Positions 25,744-33,251 of a DNA stretch of 42,718 nucleotides are shown here, in pieces. Origin of the DNA: Candidatus Borkfalkia faecavium (GTDB taxonomy: Bacteria > Bacillota > Clostridia > Christensenellales > Borkfalkiaceae); contig DXEW01000033.1 of NCBI GenBank assembly GCA_019114755.1, positions 1 to 42,718 of the forward strand, given 5' to 3'. A program made the translations under genes and the position numbers. The notes beneath the pieces are model-generated. The model saw only the letters and a list, made by a program, of their open reading frames with translations, was not told the origin of the DNA and searched no databases. Positions within the stretch are counted from its first letter, which is position 1; each line of letters begins with the position of its first letter.

Positions 25744-26469
25744 ATGCAGGTATTTTTCCGCCTCGCATTTTTATATATGCTTGGCAGCGTGGGCGGCTGG
25801 GTGATCGAGCTGTTCTTCCGCCGCTTTTTCAGCACTAAAAAGTGGATCAATCCGGGCTTTTTGAACGGCCCGTATCTGCCCATGTACGGGGCGGGCACGC
25901 TCATTTTGTACGGCGCGTGCTTTATCCCCCTGCCCCGCTGGGCGCTGGTATTGCTGCTTTTGGTCTCCCTTACCCTGCTCGAATATATCACGGGCCTTAT
26001 CTTCATCAAGGGCATGCACATCAAATTGTGGGATTATTCCGCGCAGTGGGGCAACGTGCAGGGCATCATCTGCCCGCTGTTTTCGCTGTTGTGGGGCGCC
26101 ATCGCCGCGGGCTTCGTGTATGTATTGTTTGGACCGCTGCATGCGGCGGCGGTATGGGCGGCGGAAAACGTGTGGACGATCTTTTTCATCGGCGCCTTTT
26201 ACGGCATCTTTTTTGTGGACGTGTGCATCAGCTTTGACCTTTCCCTCAAGATCCGCAAGGCGGCGGCGGAATTGCAGGCGGCCGTCGAGTACGAGCGCTT
26301 CAAGGCCGCCCTCAACGAGCGGCGCAAAGAACAGCGGCAGAAGCGGCGCTTCCTGTTCCCCTTTGCGGGCGTGCCCCTGCACGAGGCGGCGAGCGAATGG
26401 CTGAAAAAGCGCAGACAGGCGCTCGGCGTCCTGCTCGAAGAAAGGCGGCGCGGCGGCAAGGGCAGATAG
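25744..26469 (+). CDS. membrane protein, putative ABC-transporter type IV family
   Basis: A 241-residue protein with about five hydrophobic segments in the first 165 residues, then a long basic cytoplasmic tail rich in Arg, Lys and Glu. The first half resembles the family annotated as putative ABC-transporter type IV (DUF1113, CmpB-like): SVGGWVIELFFRR, then FLNGPYLPMYGAGTL and YITGLIFIKGMHIKLWDYS. The name is historical; no transport activity is established and no ATPase gene lies nearby. ATG 25744 follows AGGAAGGAAG. It sits alone between a terminator and the ylxM promoter. Confidence 0.82.
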   Translation: MQVFFRLAFLYMLGSVGGWVIELFFRRFFSTKKWINPGFLNGPYLPMYGAGTLILYGACFIPLPRWALVLLLLVSLTLLEYITGLIFIKGMHIKLWDYSAQWGNVQGIICPLFSLLWGAIAAGFVYVLFGPLHAAAVWAAENVWTIFFIGAFYGIFFVDVCISFDLSLKIRKAAAELQAAVEYERFKAALNERRKEQRQKRRFLFPFAGVPLHEAASEWLKKRRQALGVLLEERRRGGKGR

Positions 26470-26480
26470 GCGGAAATCGT

Positions 26481-26510
26481 TTGACAGCGCCCGCCCCTTT
26501 CTTTTATAAT
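26481..26510 (+). promoter_or_regulatory. sigma-A promoter of ylxM-ffh
   Basis: Perfect TTGACA (26481-26486) and TATAAT (26505-26510) with an 18-base spacer. It predicts a leader of about 140 bases before ylxM. Confidence 0.75.
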
Positions 26511-26515
26511 GAAAA

Positions 26516-26640
26516 GCGGATATCCCGCAGGGCGGAACGGAAAGCTGCCCGCGGAGGAAGCCCGCGCGGCGGATATGCCGCACGGCAGCGCGAGCGGCGG
26601 ACATTCCGCTAAGAAGCCTGTGCGGCGAATATGCCGCACG
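26516..26640 (+). promoter_or_regulatory. ylxM leader with four similar hairpins
   Basis: Four short hairpins follow one another. They are GCGG/CCGC (26516-26528), GCGGC/GCCGC (26566-26581), AGCGG/CCGCT (26593-26610) and GTGCGGC/GCCGCAC (26620-26639). Their loops contain ATAT or ACATT. The last ends five bases before the ribosome site GAGGAGG and could influence its access. Confidence 0.5.
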
Positions 26641-26654
26641 GCGAGGAGGCGCGC

Positions 26655-27059
26655 ATGAAAGACATGAAAGATCTGAAGTATTTACAGCTGTTCGACGCCT
26701 ACGGCGCCCTCCTCAACGAGCACCGGCGCGAGGTGTGCGAACTGTACTACCTGTGCGACCTGTCGCTTACAGAGATCGCCGAGCAGAAGGGCATCTCCAA
26801 GCAGAGCGTTTCCGACGCCCTCGCCCAAAGCCGCCGGCTGTTAGACGAGTACGAACAAAAGCTGCACCACAACGAGATCAATCAGCGCGAGTCGCTGGCG
26901 CTGTCTGAAATGCTCACGCGCGTGCTGCGCGCCTTAGAGCAATTCGAGCGCGACCATCCCGAACATGCCGCAGAGATCGAGCGCATCATCTCGCTGATGC
27001 AAATCGATAGCGAGCATTCCGCCGTCATCACCACCCGCGGCGAAGGGGAGAAATTTTAG
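26655..27059 (+). CDS. ylxM: YlxM/p13-like DNA-binding protein
   Basis: A 134-residue protein of the UPF0122 family, which has a sigma-factor region 4-like helix-turn-helix and is commonly found next to ffh. Visible features are YLQLFDAYGALLNEHRREVC and LSLTEIAEQKGISKQSVSD (helix-turn-helix, about residues 36-54), followed by an acidic helical C-terminus. Its linkage to SRP function is based mainly on gene neighbourhood and work in streptococci. ATG 26655 has AGGAGG 8 bases upstream. ffh follows after 169 bases that hold an AT-rich repeat. Confidence 0.9.
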   Translation: MKDMKDLKYLQLFDAYGALLNEHRREVCELYYLCDLSLTEIAEQKGISKQSVSDALAQSRRLLDEYEQKLHHNEINQRESLALSEMLTRVLRALEQFERDHPEHAAEIERIISLMQIDSEHSAVITTRGEGEKF

Positions 27060-27167
27060 AATGTAAAATGTAGAATGTAGAATATAGAATTTTGGAATAG
27101 GCATAAAATATTTTTTAATTTATCGATAATTTTACATTTTACATTTATCATTTTACATTTTCATCCA
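27057..27167. repeat. AT-rich heptad inverted repeat between ylxM and ffh
   Basis: The left arm (about 27060-27090) has ATGTAAA/ATGTAGA words and the right arm (about 27131-27162) has TTTTACA words; the centre is AT-rich. It begins at the ylxM stop codon, so the stop itself may be supplied by the repeat. Confidence 0.65.
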
Positions 27168-27228
27168 CCGTGGATGCGGCGCGGCGCCGCCGCGGCGGCG
27201 AGATCGAAACAGGAACAAGGAGTAAACT

Positions 27229-28539
27229 ATGGCACTTTTTTCCTCTCTCTCCGAGAGGCTCAACCACATCTTTTCCAAGCTGACAAAGCGCGGCAAGCTC
27301 ACCGAGCTTGAGATCAAGGGCGCCATGCGCGAGGTGCGCATCGCCCTGTTGGAGGCGGACGTCAACATCTTCGTCGCCAAAAAATTTATCGCCGACGTAT
27401 CCGCCAAGGCGGTGGGGCAGGAGATCTTGCAGAGCCTCAACCCCGCCCAGCAGGTCATCAAGATCGTCAACGAAGAGCTGATCGCCCTCATGGGCTCTTC
27501 CAACGCCAAATTAGAGGTCGCCGACCGCCCGCCGACGGTCATCATGATGTGCGGCCTGCAGGGCGCGGGCAAGACCACCCTGTGCGGCAAGCTGGCGATG
27601 CTCCTTAAAAAGCAGGGCAAAAAGCCGCTGTTGGTGGCGGGCGACATCTACCGCCCCGCCGCCATCCACCAATTGCAGGTGGTGGGGGGCAAGGCGGGCG
27701 TGCCCGTGTTTGAAAAGGGCACCCAAAACCCCGTCAAAACGGCAAAGCAGGCCATCGAAGAGGCGCGCTCGCTGGGCAACGACACCGTCATCATCGATAC
27801 CGCGGGCCGCCTGCACATCGACGACGCCCTCATGCAGGAGCTGGAAAATATCAAAAACGAGGTGCATCCCACCGAAATTTTGCTTACCGTAGACGCCATG
27901 ACGGGGCAAGACGCCGTCAACGTCGCCGAGACCTTCAATAAAAGATTAGACGTGACGGGCGTCATTTTGACCAAGCTGGACGGCGACACCCGCGGCGGCG
28001 CCTGCCTCTCCATCAAGGCGGTCACGGGCAAGCCCATCAAGTTCATCGGCGTGGGCGAAAAGCTGACGGACCTCGAGCCCTTCTATCCCGACCGCATGGC
28101 ATCCCGCATCTTAGGGATGGGCGACGTATTGTCCCTCATCGAAAAGGCGCAGGAGGCGGTCAGCGAAGAGCAGGCCAAAAAGCTGGAAAAGAAGATGCGC
28201 GAGGCGTCTTTCACCTTGGAAGACTACCTCGACCAGTTCGAATCGCTGAAAAAGATGGGCGGTATCTCTTCGGTGATGAGCCTGATGCCGGGCATGGGCA
28301 AACTGAAGATCAAAGAGAGCGACTTTGACGAAAAGCGCATGGAGCGCGTCAAGGCGATGATCCTCTCCATGACCAAAAAAGAGCGCGAAAAGCCCGAGAT
28401 CATCAATTCTTCCCGCAAAAAGCGCATCGCCGCGGGTTCGGGCACCACCGTGCAGGACGTCAACCAGCTGCTCAAACAGTTCGAGCAGACCAAGGTGATG
28501 ATCAAACAGCTGAAAAAGGGCAAACGGCTTCCCTTTTAA
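27229..28539 (+). CDS. ffh: Signal recognition particle protein Ffh
   Basis: The SRP54 homologue that binds signal sequences and SRP RNA. It is 436 residues. The N domain lies in residues 1-90. In the G domain are GLQGAGKTTLCGKLA near 108, DTAGRLHIDDALMQ near 188 and LTKLDGDTRGGACLS near 246. The Met-rich M domain starts near 300 (MGGISSVMSLMPGMGKLK) and its helix-turn-helix RNA-binding segment includes SRKKRIAAGSGTTVQDVNQL. The usual rpsP-rimM-trmD neighbours are not downstream; prmA is. ATG 27229 follows AAGGAG. Confidence 0.97.
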   Translation: MALFSSLSERLNHIFSKLTKRGKLTELEIKGAMREVRIALLEADVNIFVAKKFIADVSAKAVGQEILQSLNPAQQVIKIVNEELIALMGSSNAKLEVADRPPTVIMMCGLQGAGKTTLCGKLAMLLKKQGKKPLLVAGDIYRPAAIHQLQVVGGKAGVPVFEKGTQNPVKTAKQAIEEARSLGNDTVIIDTAGRLHIDDALMQELENIKNEVHPTEILLTVDAMTGQDAVNVAETFNKRLDVTGVILTKLDGDTRGGACLSIKAVTGKPIKFIGVGEKLTDLEPFYPDRMASRILGMGDVLSLIEKAQEAVSEEQAKKLEKKMREASFTLEDYLDQFESLKKMGGISSVMSLMPGMGKLKIKESDFDEKRMERVKAMILSMTKKEREKPEIINSSRKKRIAAGSGTTVQDVNQLLKQFEQTKVMIKQLKKGKRLPF

Positions 28540-28550
28540 AGGGAAGGGCG

Positions 28551-28583
28551 CGCGCCGCGCGGAGAGAAGCGCGGCGCGTTTTT
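28551..28583 (+). terminator. intrinsic terminator after ffh
   Basis: A 10-bp GC stem (28551-28560 with 28569-28578) followed by TTTTT. The T-run lies just before the prmA ribosome site, so partial read-through is possible. Confidence 0.75.
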
Positions 28584-28599
28584 GAAAGAGGAACAGGCC

Positions 28600-29547
28600 A
28601 TGAAGTTTATCGAATTTACCGTGCACACCACCACCGAGGGCAGCGAGCTTGTCGCCGATATCTTTTGGAACTACACCAATTACGGCGTCACCGTGTGCGA
28701 CTATAACGACATCGTCGCCCTGCAGAGCGATAAGCGCACCTTTTGGGACTATATGGACGACGACGTCGCCCGCCCTTCGGGAGACGTGCTCGTCAAGTGC
28801 TTTCTGCCCGTCGACATCGCCGACGAGAACATCCGCTCCATTATAGGGGATATCGAAGCGCTCAAAGAGCGCAGCGCTTTCCCCCTGGGCACGCTGGAAA
28901 CGGCGCGGCGCGAGGTGGACGGCGATGACTGGATCGATATCTGGAAAAAGCATTTCCGCCCCTTACACATCGGCGGACGGGTGGTCGTCTGCCCCGAATG
29001 GATCGAATACGCCCCCAAAGAGGGCGAGGCGGTGGTCAGGTTAGATTCCAACATGGCCTTCGGCACCGGCGAACACGAAACGACCGCCATGTGCCTGGAA
29101 CTGCTGCAGCAGTACCTGCGCCCCGGCGACGCGGTGGTAGACGTCGGCTGCGGCAGCGGCATTTTGGGCATCGCCGCCCTTTTGCTGGGGGCGGGCTTTG
29201 CCTACATGACGGATATCGACTACGTCGCCGTGCAGAGCGCCACGCACAATGCCGCCCTCAACGGGGTAGACGGCCGCGCCAAGATCGCCCTCTCAGACCT
29301 GTTGGAAGACGCCGACGTGCGCGGGCAGGTGATGACGGCGAACATCACCGCGGATATCCTCTGCCGCCTGGCGGGCAGCATCCCCAAAAACCTCTGCCCG
29401 GGCGGGGCGCTCATCTTGAGCGGCATCATCGCCCCCAAGCTGGCGCAGGTCATCGCCGCCTACGAGGGGGTGGGGCTGCATTTAGTAAAGCAGCTGCAGC
29501 GGGGCGAATGGTACGCGCTCGCCTTCCGCGCGCCCGCGGGGGAGTAG
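28600..29547 (+). CDS. prmA: Ribosomal protein L11 methyltransferase PrmA
   Basis: An SAM-dependent methyltransferase of ribosomal protein L11. It is 315 residues. The N-terminal substrate-recognition domain covers roughly residues 1-110. The catalytic domain carries DSNMAFGTGEHETTAMCLEL, then the SAM motif VVDVGCGSGILGIAALLLGA and the active-site segment MTANITADIL. ATG 28600 is supported by AGAGGA upstream; an in-frame TTG at 28582 lies in the terminator. It is the first gene of a prmA-rsmE-mtaB operon. Confidence 0.95.
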   Translation: MKFIEFTVHTTTEGSELVADIFWNYTNYGVTVCDYNDIVALQSDKRTFWDYMDDDVARPSGDVLVKCFLPVDIADENIRSIIGDIEALKERSAFPLGTLETARREVDGDDWIDIWKKHFRPLHIGGRVVVCPEWIEYAPKEGEAVVRLDSNMAFGTGEHETTAMCLELLQQYLRPGDAVVDVGCGSGILGIAALLLGAGFAYMTDIDYVAVQSATHNAALNGVDGRAKIALSDLLEDADVRGQVMTANITADILCRLAGSIPKNLCPGGALILSGIIAPKLAQVIAAYEGVGLHLVKQLQRGEWYALAFRAPAGE

Positions 29548-29550
29548 GGC

Positions 29551-30261
29551 ATGGAACGCAGGTTTTTTGTGGAAAAGATAGGGCAGCAGGCGATCCTTGC
29601 GGGCGACGAGTTCTCGCACGCCAAAAACGTGCTGCGGCTGGGCGTGGGCGACGAGCTCGTGCTCTTTGACGGCGGCGGAAAGGAATATACGGCCGTCGTC
29701 GCGGCGATAGGCAAGCGCGAGATGGTGTGCAGCGTGCTGGGCGAAAAAATTTCCGATAAAGAGCCGAAAACGCAGGTGCGGCTGCTCATCGGGGCGCTCA
29801 AAGGGGATAAGACGGAGCTGGTGGTGCAGAAGGCGACGGAGCTTGGCGCCTCGTCTGTGGGGGTGTTCTCTTCCCGCTACTGCGCCGCGTATATGAACGA
29901 AAATAAATTGGCGCGTCTGCAGAAGGTAGCCGTCGAGGCCGCCAAGCAGTGCGGCAGGGCTTCGGTGCCGCAGGTGGAGTATTTTGAAAGTTTTGCAAAG
30001 GCGCTCGCCTCCTGCGCAGACTATCAAAACAAGCTGTTCGCCTGCGAGTTCGCCCAAAAGAGCGAGGCGGACCTTGCCGCCATCGCGGGCGGCACGGCGC
30101 TTATCGTCGGCAGCGAGGGCGGCTTCACGCGCGAAGAGGCGGAAGAGGCGCGCGCCGCCGGCTTTGCCCTGCTCACCCTGGGCAGGCGCATCCTGCGGGC
30201 AGAGACGGCCGCCGTCGCCCTCACGGCCGTCGCCATGTTCGCCCTGGGGGAACTGCGATGA
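29551..30261 (+). CDS. rsmE: 16S rRNA m3U1498 methyltransferase RsmE
   Basis: A SPOUT-fold methyltransferase that modifies uridine 1498 of 16S rRNA. It is 236 residues. The N-terminal PUA-like part contains EFSHAKNVLRLGVGDEL. The knot motifs near the C-terminus are LIVGSEGGFTREEAEEA and LGRRILRAETAAVALTAVA. It starts three bases after prmA, the usual pairing, and its stop overlaps mtaB (ATGA). Confidence 0.95.
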   Translation: MERRFFVEKIGQQAILAGDEFSHAKNVLRLGVGDELVLFDGGGKEYTAVVAAIGKREMVCSVLGEKISDKEPKTQVRLLIGALKGDKTELVVQKATELGASSVGVFSSRYCAAYMNENKLARLQKVAVEAAKQCGRASVPQVEYFESFAKALASCADYQNKLFACEFAQKSEADLAAIAGGTALIVGSEGGFTREEAEEARAAGFALLTLGRRILRAETAAVALTAVAMFALGELR

Positions 30262-31490
30262 AGGCGGTGGTATTTACCCTCGGGTGCAAGGTCAACGAGT
30301 GCGAAAGCTGGTCCCTTTTGGCGGGCCTGCAGGAGCGCGGGTACGAGGTCTCCGACCGTTTAGAGCCCGCCGACCTGTATATCCTCAACACCTGCGCCGT
30401 CACGGCCGAGGCGGAAAAAAAGTCTCGCCAGGCGGTGGCGCGCATCCGCGCCGTCAGTAAAGACGCGCCCATCGCCGTGTGCGGCTGCGCCGCCGAGCGC
30501 GCCCCCGAAGCGTTTTTGCAAAAGAGCGGCGTGTTTTTGGTGACGGGCGCGCGGCAGAAGGGCGAACTGTTCCGCCTGTTGGACGAAAAGGCGAGCGGCG
30601 CGCATATCGCCGCAGGGGGCGGGTTTGACGAGCTCCCGCCGCCCCTGCAGATGCGGGCGCGGGCGTTCATCAAGGTGCAGGACGGCTGCAACAACTTCTG
30701 TTCCTACTGCATCATTCCCTACCTGCGCGGGCGCACCTGCTCGCGTTCTTTGGAGAGCGCTGCGGCGGAGATACTGTCGCAGAAGGCGGCGGAAACCGTC
30801 ATCACGGGCATCGACCTCTCTTCCTATAACGATCGCGGCCGCGGCCTTTCCGAACTTCTCCTCGCCGTCAAAGGCGCGCCCTGCCGCATCCGCCTCGGCT
30901 CGCTGGAGGCGGGCGTCATCACAGAGCATCTGTTGGAGGCGGCAAAACAGGTGCGTAGGTTTGCCCCGCACTTCCACTTATCGCTCCAGAGCGGATCGGA
31001 CGCCGTGCTCAAAAAGATGAACCGCCATTATACCCGCGAACAGTTTTTAGAGAAGGTGCGGCTCATCCGAAGCTTCTTCCCCGACGCCGCCGTCACCACC
31101 GACGTCATCGTCGGCTTCCCCGGCGAAACGGAAGAAGACTTTGCCGCCACATTAGACCTGTGCGAGAGGGCGGGTTTTTCGCAGGTGCACTGCTTCCCGT
31201 ACAGCCGCAGGGCGGGCACGGCGGCGGCGCGCCTTCCCGATCTTCCCGCCGCCGTCAAAAAAAGCCGCCTGCACCGTCTGCAGGCGCTGGCGGGGCAGCT
31301 GCGCGCAGCGTACGAGGGCGGGTATATCGGCAAACCCCTCGCCTTCGTGCCCGAAGAGGAAGAGGGCGGCTATACCGTCGGCTATTCGCAGAACTATATC
31401 CGCCTGTACGCGGAAGGCCGCATCGAGGGCCCGTGCACGCTCATCCCCGTGCGCCCCTTCCAAGGCGGCCTGCTCGCCGAGCGGCTGTAA
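30258..31490 (+). CDS. mtaB: tRNA t6A37 methylthiotransferase MtaB
   Basis: A radical-SAM enzyme that adds a methylthio group to t6A37 of tRNA. It is 410 residues. The N-terminal domain binds one iron-sulfur cluster through cysteines in TLGCKVNECE, LNTCAVTAEAEKK and VCGCAAERAPE. The radical SAM cluster motif is CNNFCSYC near residue 148. Later segments HFHLSLQSGSDAVLKKMNR and TDVIVGFPGETEEDF are standard for the MiaB/MtaB group, and a short TRAM-like region ends the protein. The KVNECE segment after the first cysteine favours MtaB over MiaB. Confidence 0.94.
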   Translation: MKAVVFTLGCKVNECESWSLLAGLQERGYEVSDRLEPADLYILNTCAVTAEAEKKSRQAVARIRAVSKDAPIAVCGCAAERAPEAFLQKSGVFLVTGARQKGELFRLLDEKASGAHIAAGGGFDELPPPLQMRARAFIKVQDGCNNFCSYCIIPYLRGRTCSRSLESAAAEILSQKAAETVITGIDLSSYNDRGRGLSELLLAVKGAPCRIRLGSLEAGVITEHLLEAAKQVRRFAPHFHLSLQSGSDAVLKKMNRHYTREQFLEKVRLIRSFFPDAAVTTDVIVGFPGETEEDFAATLDLCERAGFSQVHCFPYSRRAGTAAARLPDLPAAVKKSRLHRLQALAGQLRAAYEGGYIGKPLAFVPEEEEGGYTVGYSQNYIRLYAEGRIEGPCTLIPVRPFQGGLLAERL

Positions 31491-31509
31491 TAATTATGGA
31501 GGAAACAAG

Positions 31510-31851
31510 ATGGAAAACTGCATTTTCTGCAAGATCGCTGCGGGGGAGATCCCCTCGCAAAAGGTGTATGAAGACGAAAACATGATCGCCTTCAAAGATA
31601 TCAACCCGCAGGCCAAGGTGCACGTGCTGGTGGTGCCCAAATCGCACTTTGCCACCCTTGCCGACATGAACGCCGACCAGGCGGAGCTCGTCAAGCAGTG
31701 CTTTGTCAACATCCCGCACATCGCCGAAAGTTTAGGCCTTACAAACGGCTACCGCCTCATCGTCAACCAGGGGCAGGACGCCGGGCAAACGGTGCATCAC
31801 CTGCACATCCACATCCTCGGCGGCCAGCCGATGGGCGAAAAGATGCTGTAA
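31510..31851 (+). CDS. hinT: HIT-family nucleotide hydrolase (HinT-like)
   Basis: A 113-residue histidine-triad protein that hydrolyses phosphoramidates and similar AMP conjugates. It begins CIFCKIAAGEIPSQKVYED, typical of HinT, and the catalytic triad is HHLHIHILGG near residue 98. ATG 31510 follows GGAGG by 7 bases. It is 19 bases after mtaB and is closed by a terminator, so it is probably the last gene of the prmA operon. Confidence 0.95.
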   Translation: MENCIFCKIAAGEIPSQKVYEDENMIAFKDINPQAKVHVLVVPKSHFATLADMNADQAELVKQCFVNIPHIAESLGLTNGYRLIVNQGQDAGQTVHHLHIHILGGQPMGEKML

Positions 31852-31859
31852 ACGGCTTC

Positions 31860-31893
31860 GGCGCTTCCCCTTCGCGGGGCGGCGCCTTTTTTG
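31860..31893 (+). terminator. intrinsic terminator after hinT
   Basis: A stem made of GGCGC/GCGCC and CCCC/GGGG with a TTCG loop, followed by TTTTTTG. The following GTTTTTTGAAGGAAACAAGGGGCGGCG is repeated near 32048. Confidence 0.75.
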
Positions 31894-31970
31894 TTTTTTG
31901 AAGGAAACAAGGGGCGGCGTTTTTGAAGAGCCGCGTTTTTTTATAACGCCCACCCTTTTTGAATAAAAAA

Positions 31971-32018
31971 GCCGCGCCCCTTCTCCGCAGAGAGAAGGGG
32001 CGCGGCGGGGGCGCTTTT
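31971..32018. terminator. bidirectional terminator between convergent genes
   Basis: A perfect 15-bp stem (31971-31985 with 31992-32006). On the minus strand it is followed by TTTTTT. On the plus strand a T-run follows after a short GC stretch. It suits the convergent hinT and the minus-strand gene at 32157. Confidence 0.75.
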
Positions 32019-32097
32019 TATCGATAAAAACGCGGCGGGCTCCTTTTTTGTTTTTTGGAAGGAAACAAGGGGCGGCGCCGTTATTTTTTGCCGCGCC

Positions 32098-32209
32098 TTA
32101 TTCTTCCTTCCCTAAAAAGCGGACGAGCACGGCGATGAGCACGAGCGCCCTTGCATCTATTCTTCCTTCCCCAAAAAACGGACGAGCACGGCGACGAGCA
32201 CGAGCGCCC
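32098..32209. repeat. 59-bp direct repeat copying a gene's 3' end
   Basis: Two copies (32098-32150 and 32157-32209) share TTCTTCCTTCCC and CGGACGAGCACGGCG. The right copy is the last 18 codons and stop of the minus-strand gene. The left copy lies beyond that stop and is not translated in the same frame. Confidence 0.8.
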
Positions 32210-32912
32210 CGCCCGCGATGAGGTAGTAGAGGGGGAACACGGCAAACAGCGAAAATACGAGCAAAAACACGCCCGAAAAGGCGTACCCCCGCCACGCCCC
32301 GCGGGCAAAGCGGGGGCGCAGCCTGTCGCGCAGGCGCTGTTTTTTGCGGGGCGGGGCGATGAGCGGCTCGGGCATTTGCCCGCCCTTCTGCACCAGCTCG
32401 TACACCTGTTCGGCGCCGTACAGCTTCACCCCGAAGGCTTCGGCGAGCCGCTTCGCCTCGTCGGTGAACCCGCCCGCCAGCACCGCCTTGTCTTTGCCCG
32501 CCGCGCGGATGACGGGCGAAAGTTCGTCCGCCGTCACCTTTTCCAGGCGGAAGCGCAGAAAGGCGCGTTTGCCCGCCGCCGTCACGCAGCCGCCTTCCGC
32601 GCGCGCGTCGTCAAAGCCCGCCGCGCGCAGGCTGCGGGCGATGAGCTCGGCGCTGTTTTGCGGCTCTTCCATCGCCAGATGAAAGGCGAGGTCGGCGATC
32701 TTTTGCTGCTGTTCGCGCGTTTGGTGCTTTTTGGCGCGGCGCGCCCGCATCCAAAGGTGCAAAAGGGCGGTCCCCGCCGCCGCCAAGGCGAGCGAGAGCG
32801 CGGCCGCCGCCCACAGCTCGCGTATATAAAAGCGCAGCAGGCAGAACGCCGCCGTCAGGCTCATACAAAAAAAGAATACGGTATCCGACCACAGGGTAAA
32901 CTTCTGCCGCAT
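32157..32912 (-). CDS. membrane protein with possible Mrr-like domain
   Basis: A 251-residue protein not firmly recognised. Two hydrophobic segments lie near residues 12-55 and another pair near 210-245. The soluble part between them contains KAVLAGGFTDEAKRLAEAFG followed by VKLYGAEQVYELV. That resembles the end of Mrr-type restriction-endonuclease-like domains, in which a strand, a helix with A-x-x-x-A and L-x-x-x-x-x-L follow one another. No complete catalytic motif was found, so it may be a degenerate fold. ATG 32912 has GGAGGGG 5 bases upstream. The C-terminal 18 codons are duplicated beyond the stop. Confidence 0.65.
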   Translation of the reverse strand: MRQKFTLWSDTVFFFCMSLTAAFCLLRFYIRELWAAAALSLALAAAGTALLHLWMRARRAKKHQTREQQQKIADLAFHLAMEEPQNSAELIARSLRAAGFDDARAEGGCVTAAGKRAFLRFRLEKVTADELSPVIRAAGKDKAVLAGGFTDEAKRLAEAFGVKLYGAEQVYELVQKGGQMPEPLIAPPRKKQRLRDRLRPRFARGAWRGYAFSGVFLLVFSLFAVFPLYYLIAGGALVLVAVLVRFLGKEE

Positions 32913-33135
32913 CGCCCCTCCGCGCGCCCCGCGGGCGCATTTCCCCGCGGGCGCTTTTTCCCGCAGGCGCATTTCCCGCAGGCGCTTTTCCCGCGGGCGC
33001 TCTGTTTTTTGGGAAGGTATCTCCATTTTTTTATATAAATATACCCGCGCGAGGAAGTTTGGGCAGGAAATATTTTGCGGCGGCTTCGGAAGGGAAAGTT
33101 CTGTGCCGCGGCGGGCGTGTTTTTTTGCAAAACGT

Positions 33136-33164
33136 TTGTCAGCGGCGCAAAGATATGCTATACT
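33136..33164 (+). promoter_or_regulatory. sigma-A promoter of nadD-yqeK
   Basis: TTGTCA (33136-33141) and TATACT (33159-33164) are separated by 17 bases, and the leader is about 80 bases. The interval 32913-33130 holds only GC-rich CGCAGG/GCGCAT iterations and no gene. Confidence 0.7.
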
Positions 33165-33251
33165 TATAAAAACAAAGGCCGAAGAGGCCGCGCCCGCCTC
33201 CCGGCAGGAAGGCGCGCGCGGCGCCCGTGCCAATGGTTTTGGAGAACGCCC

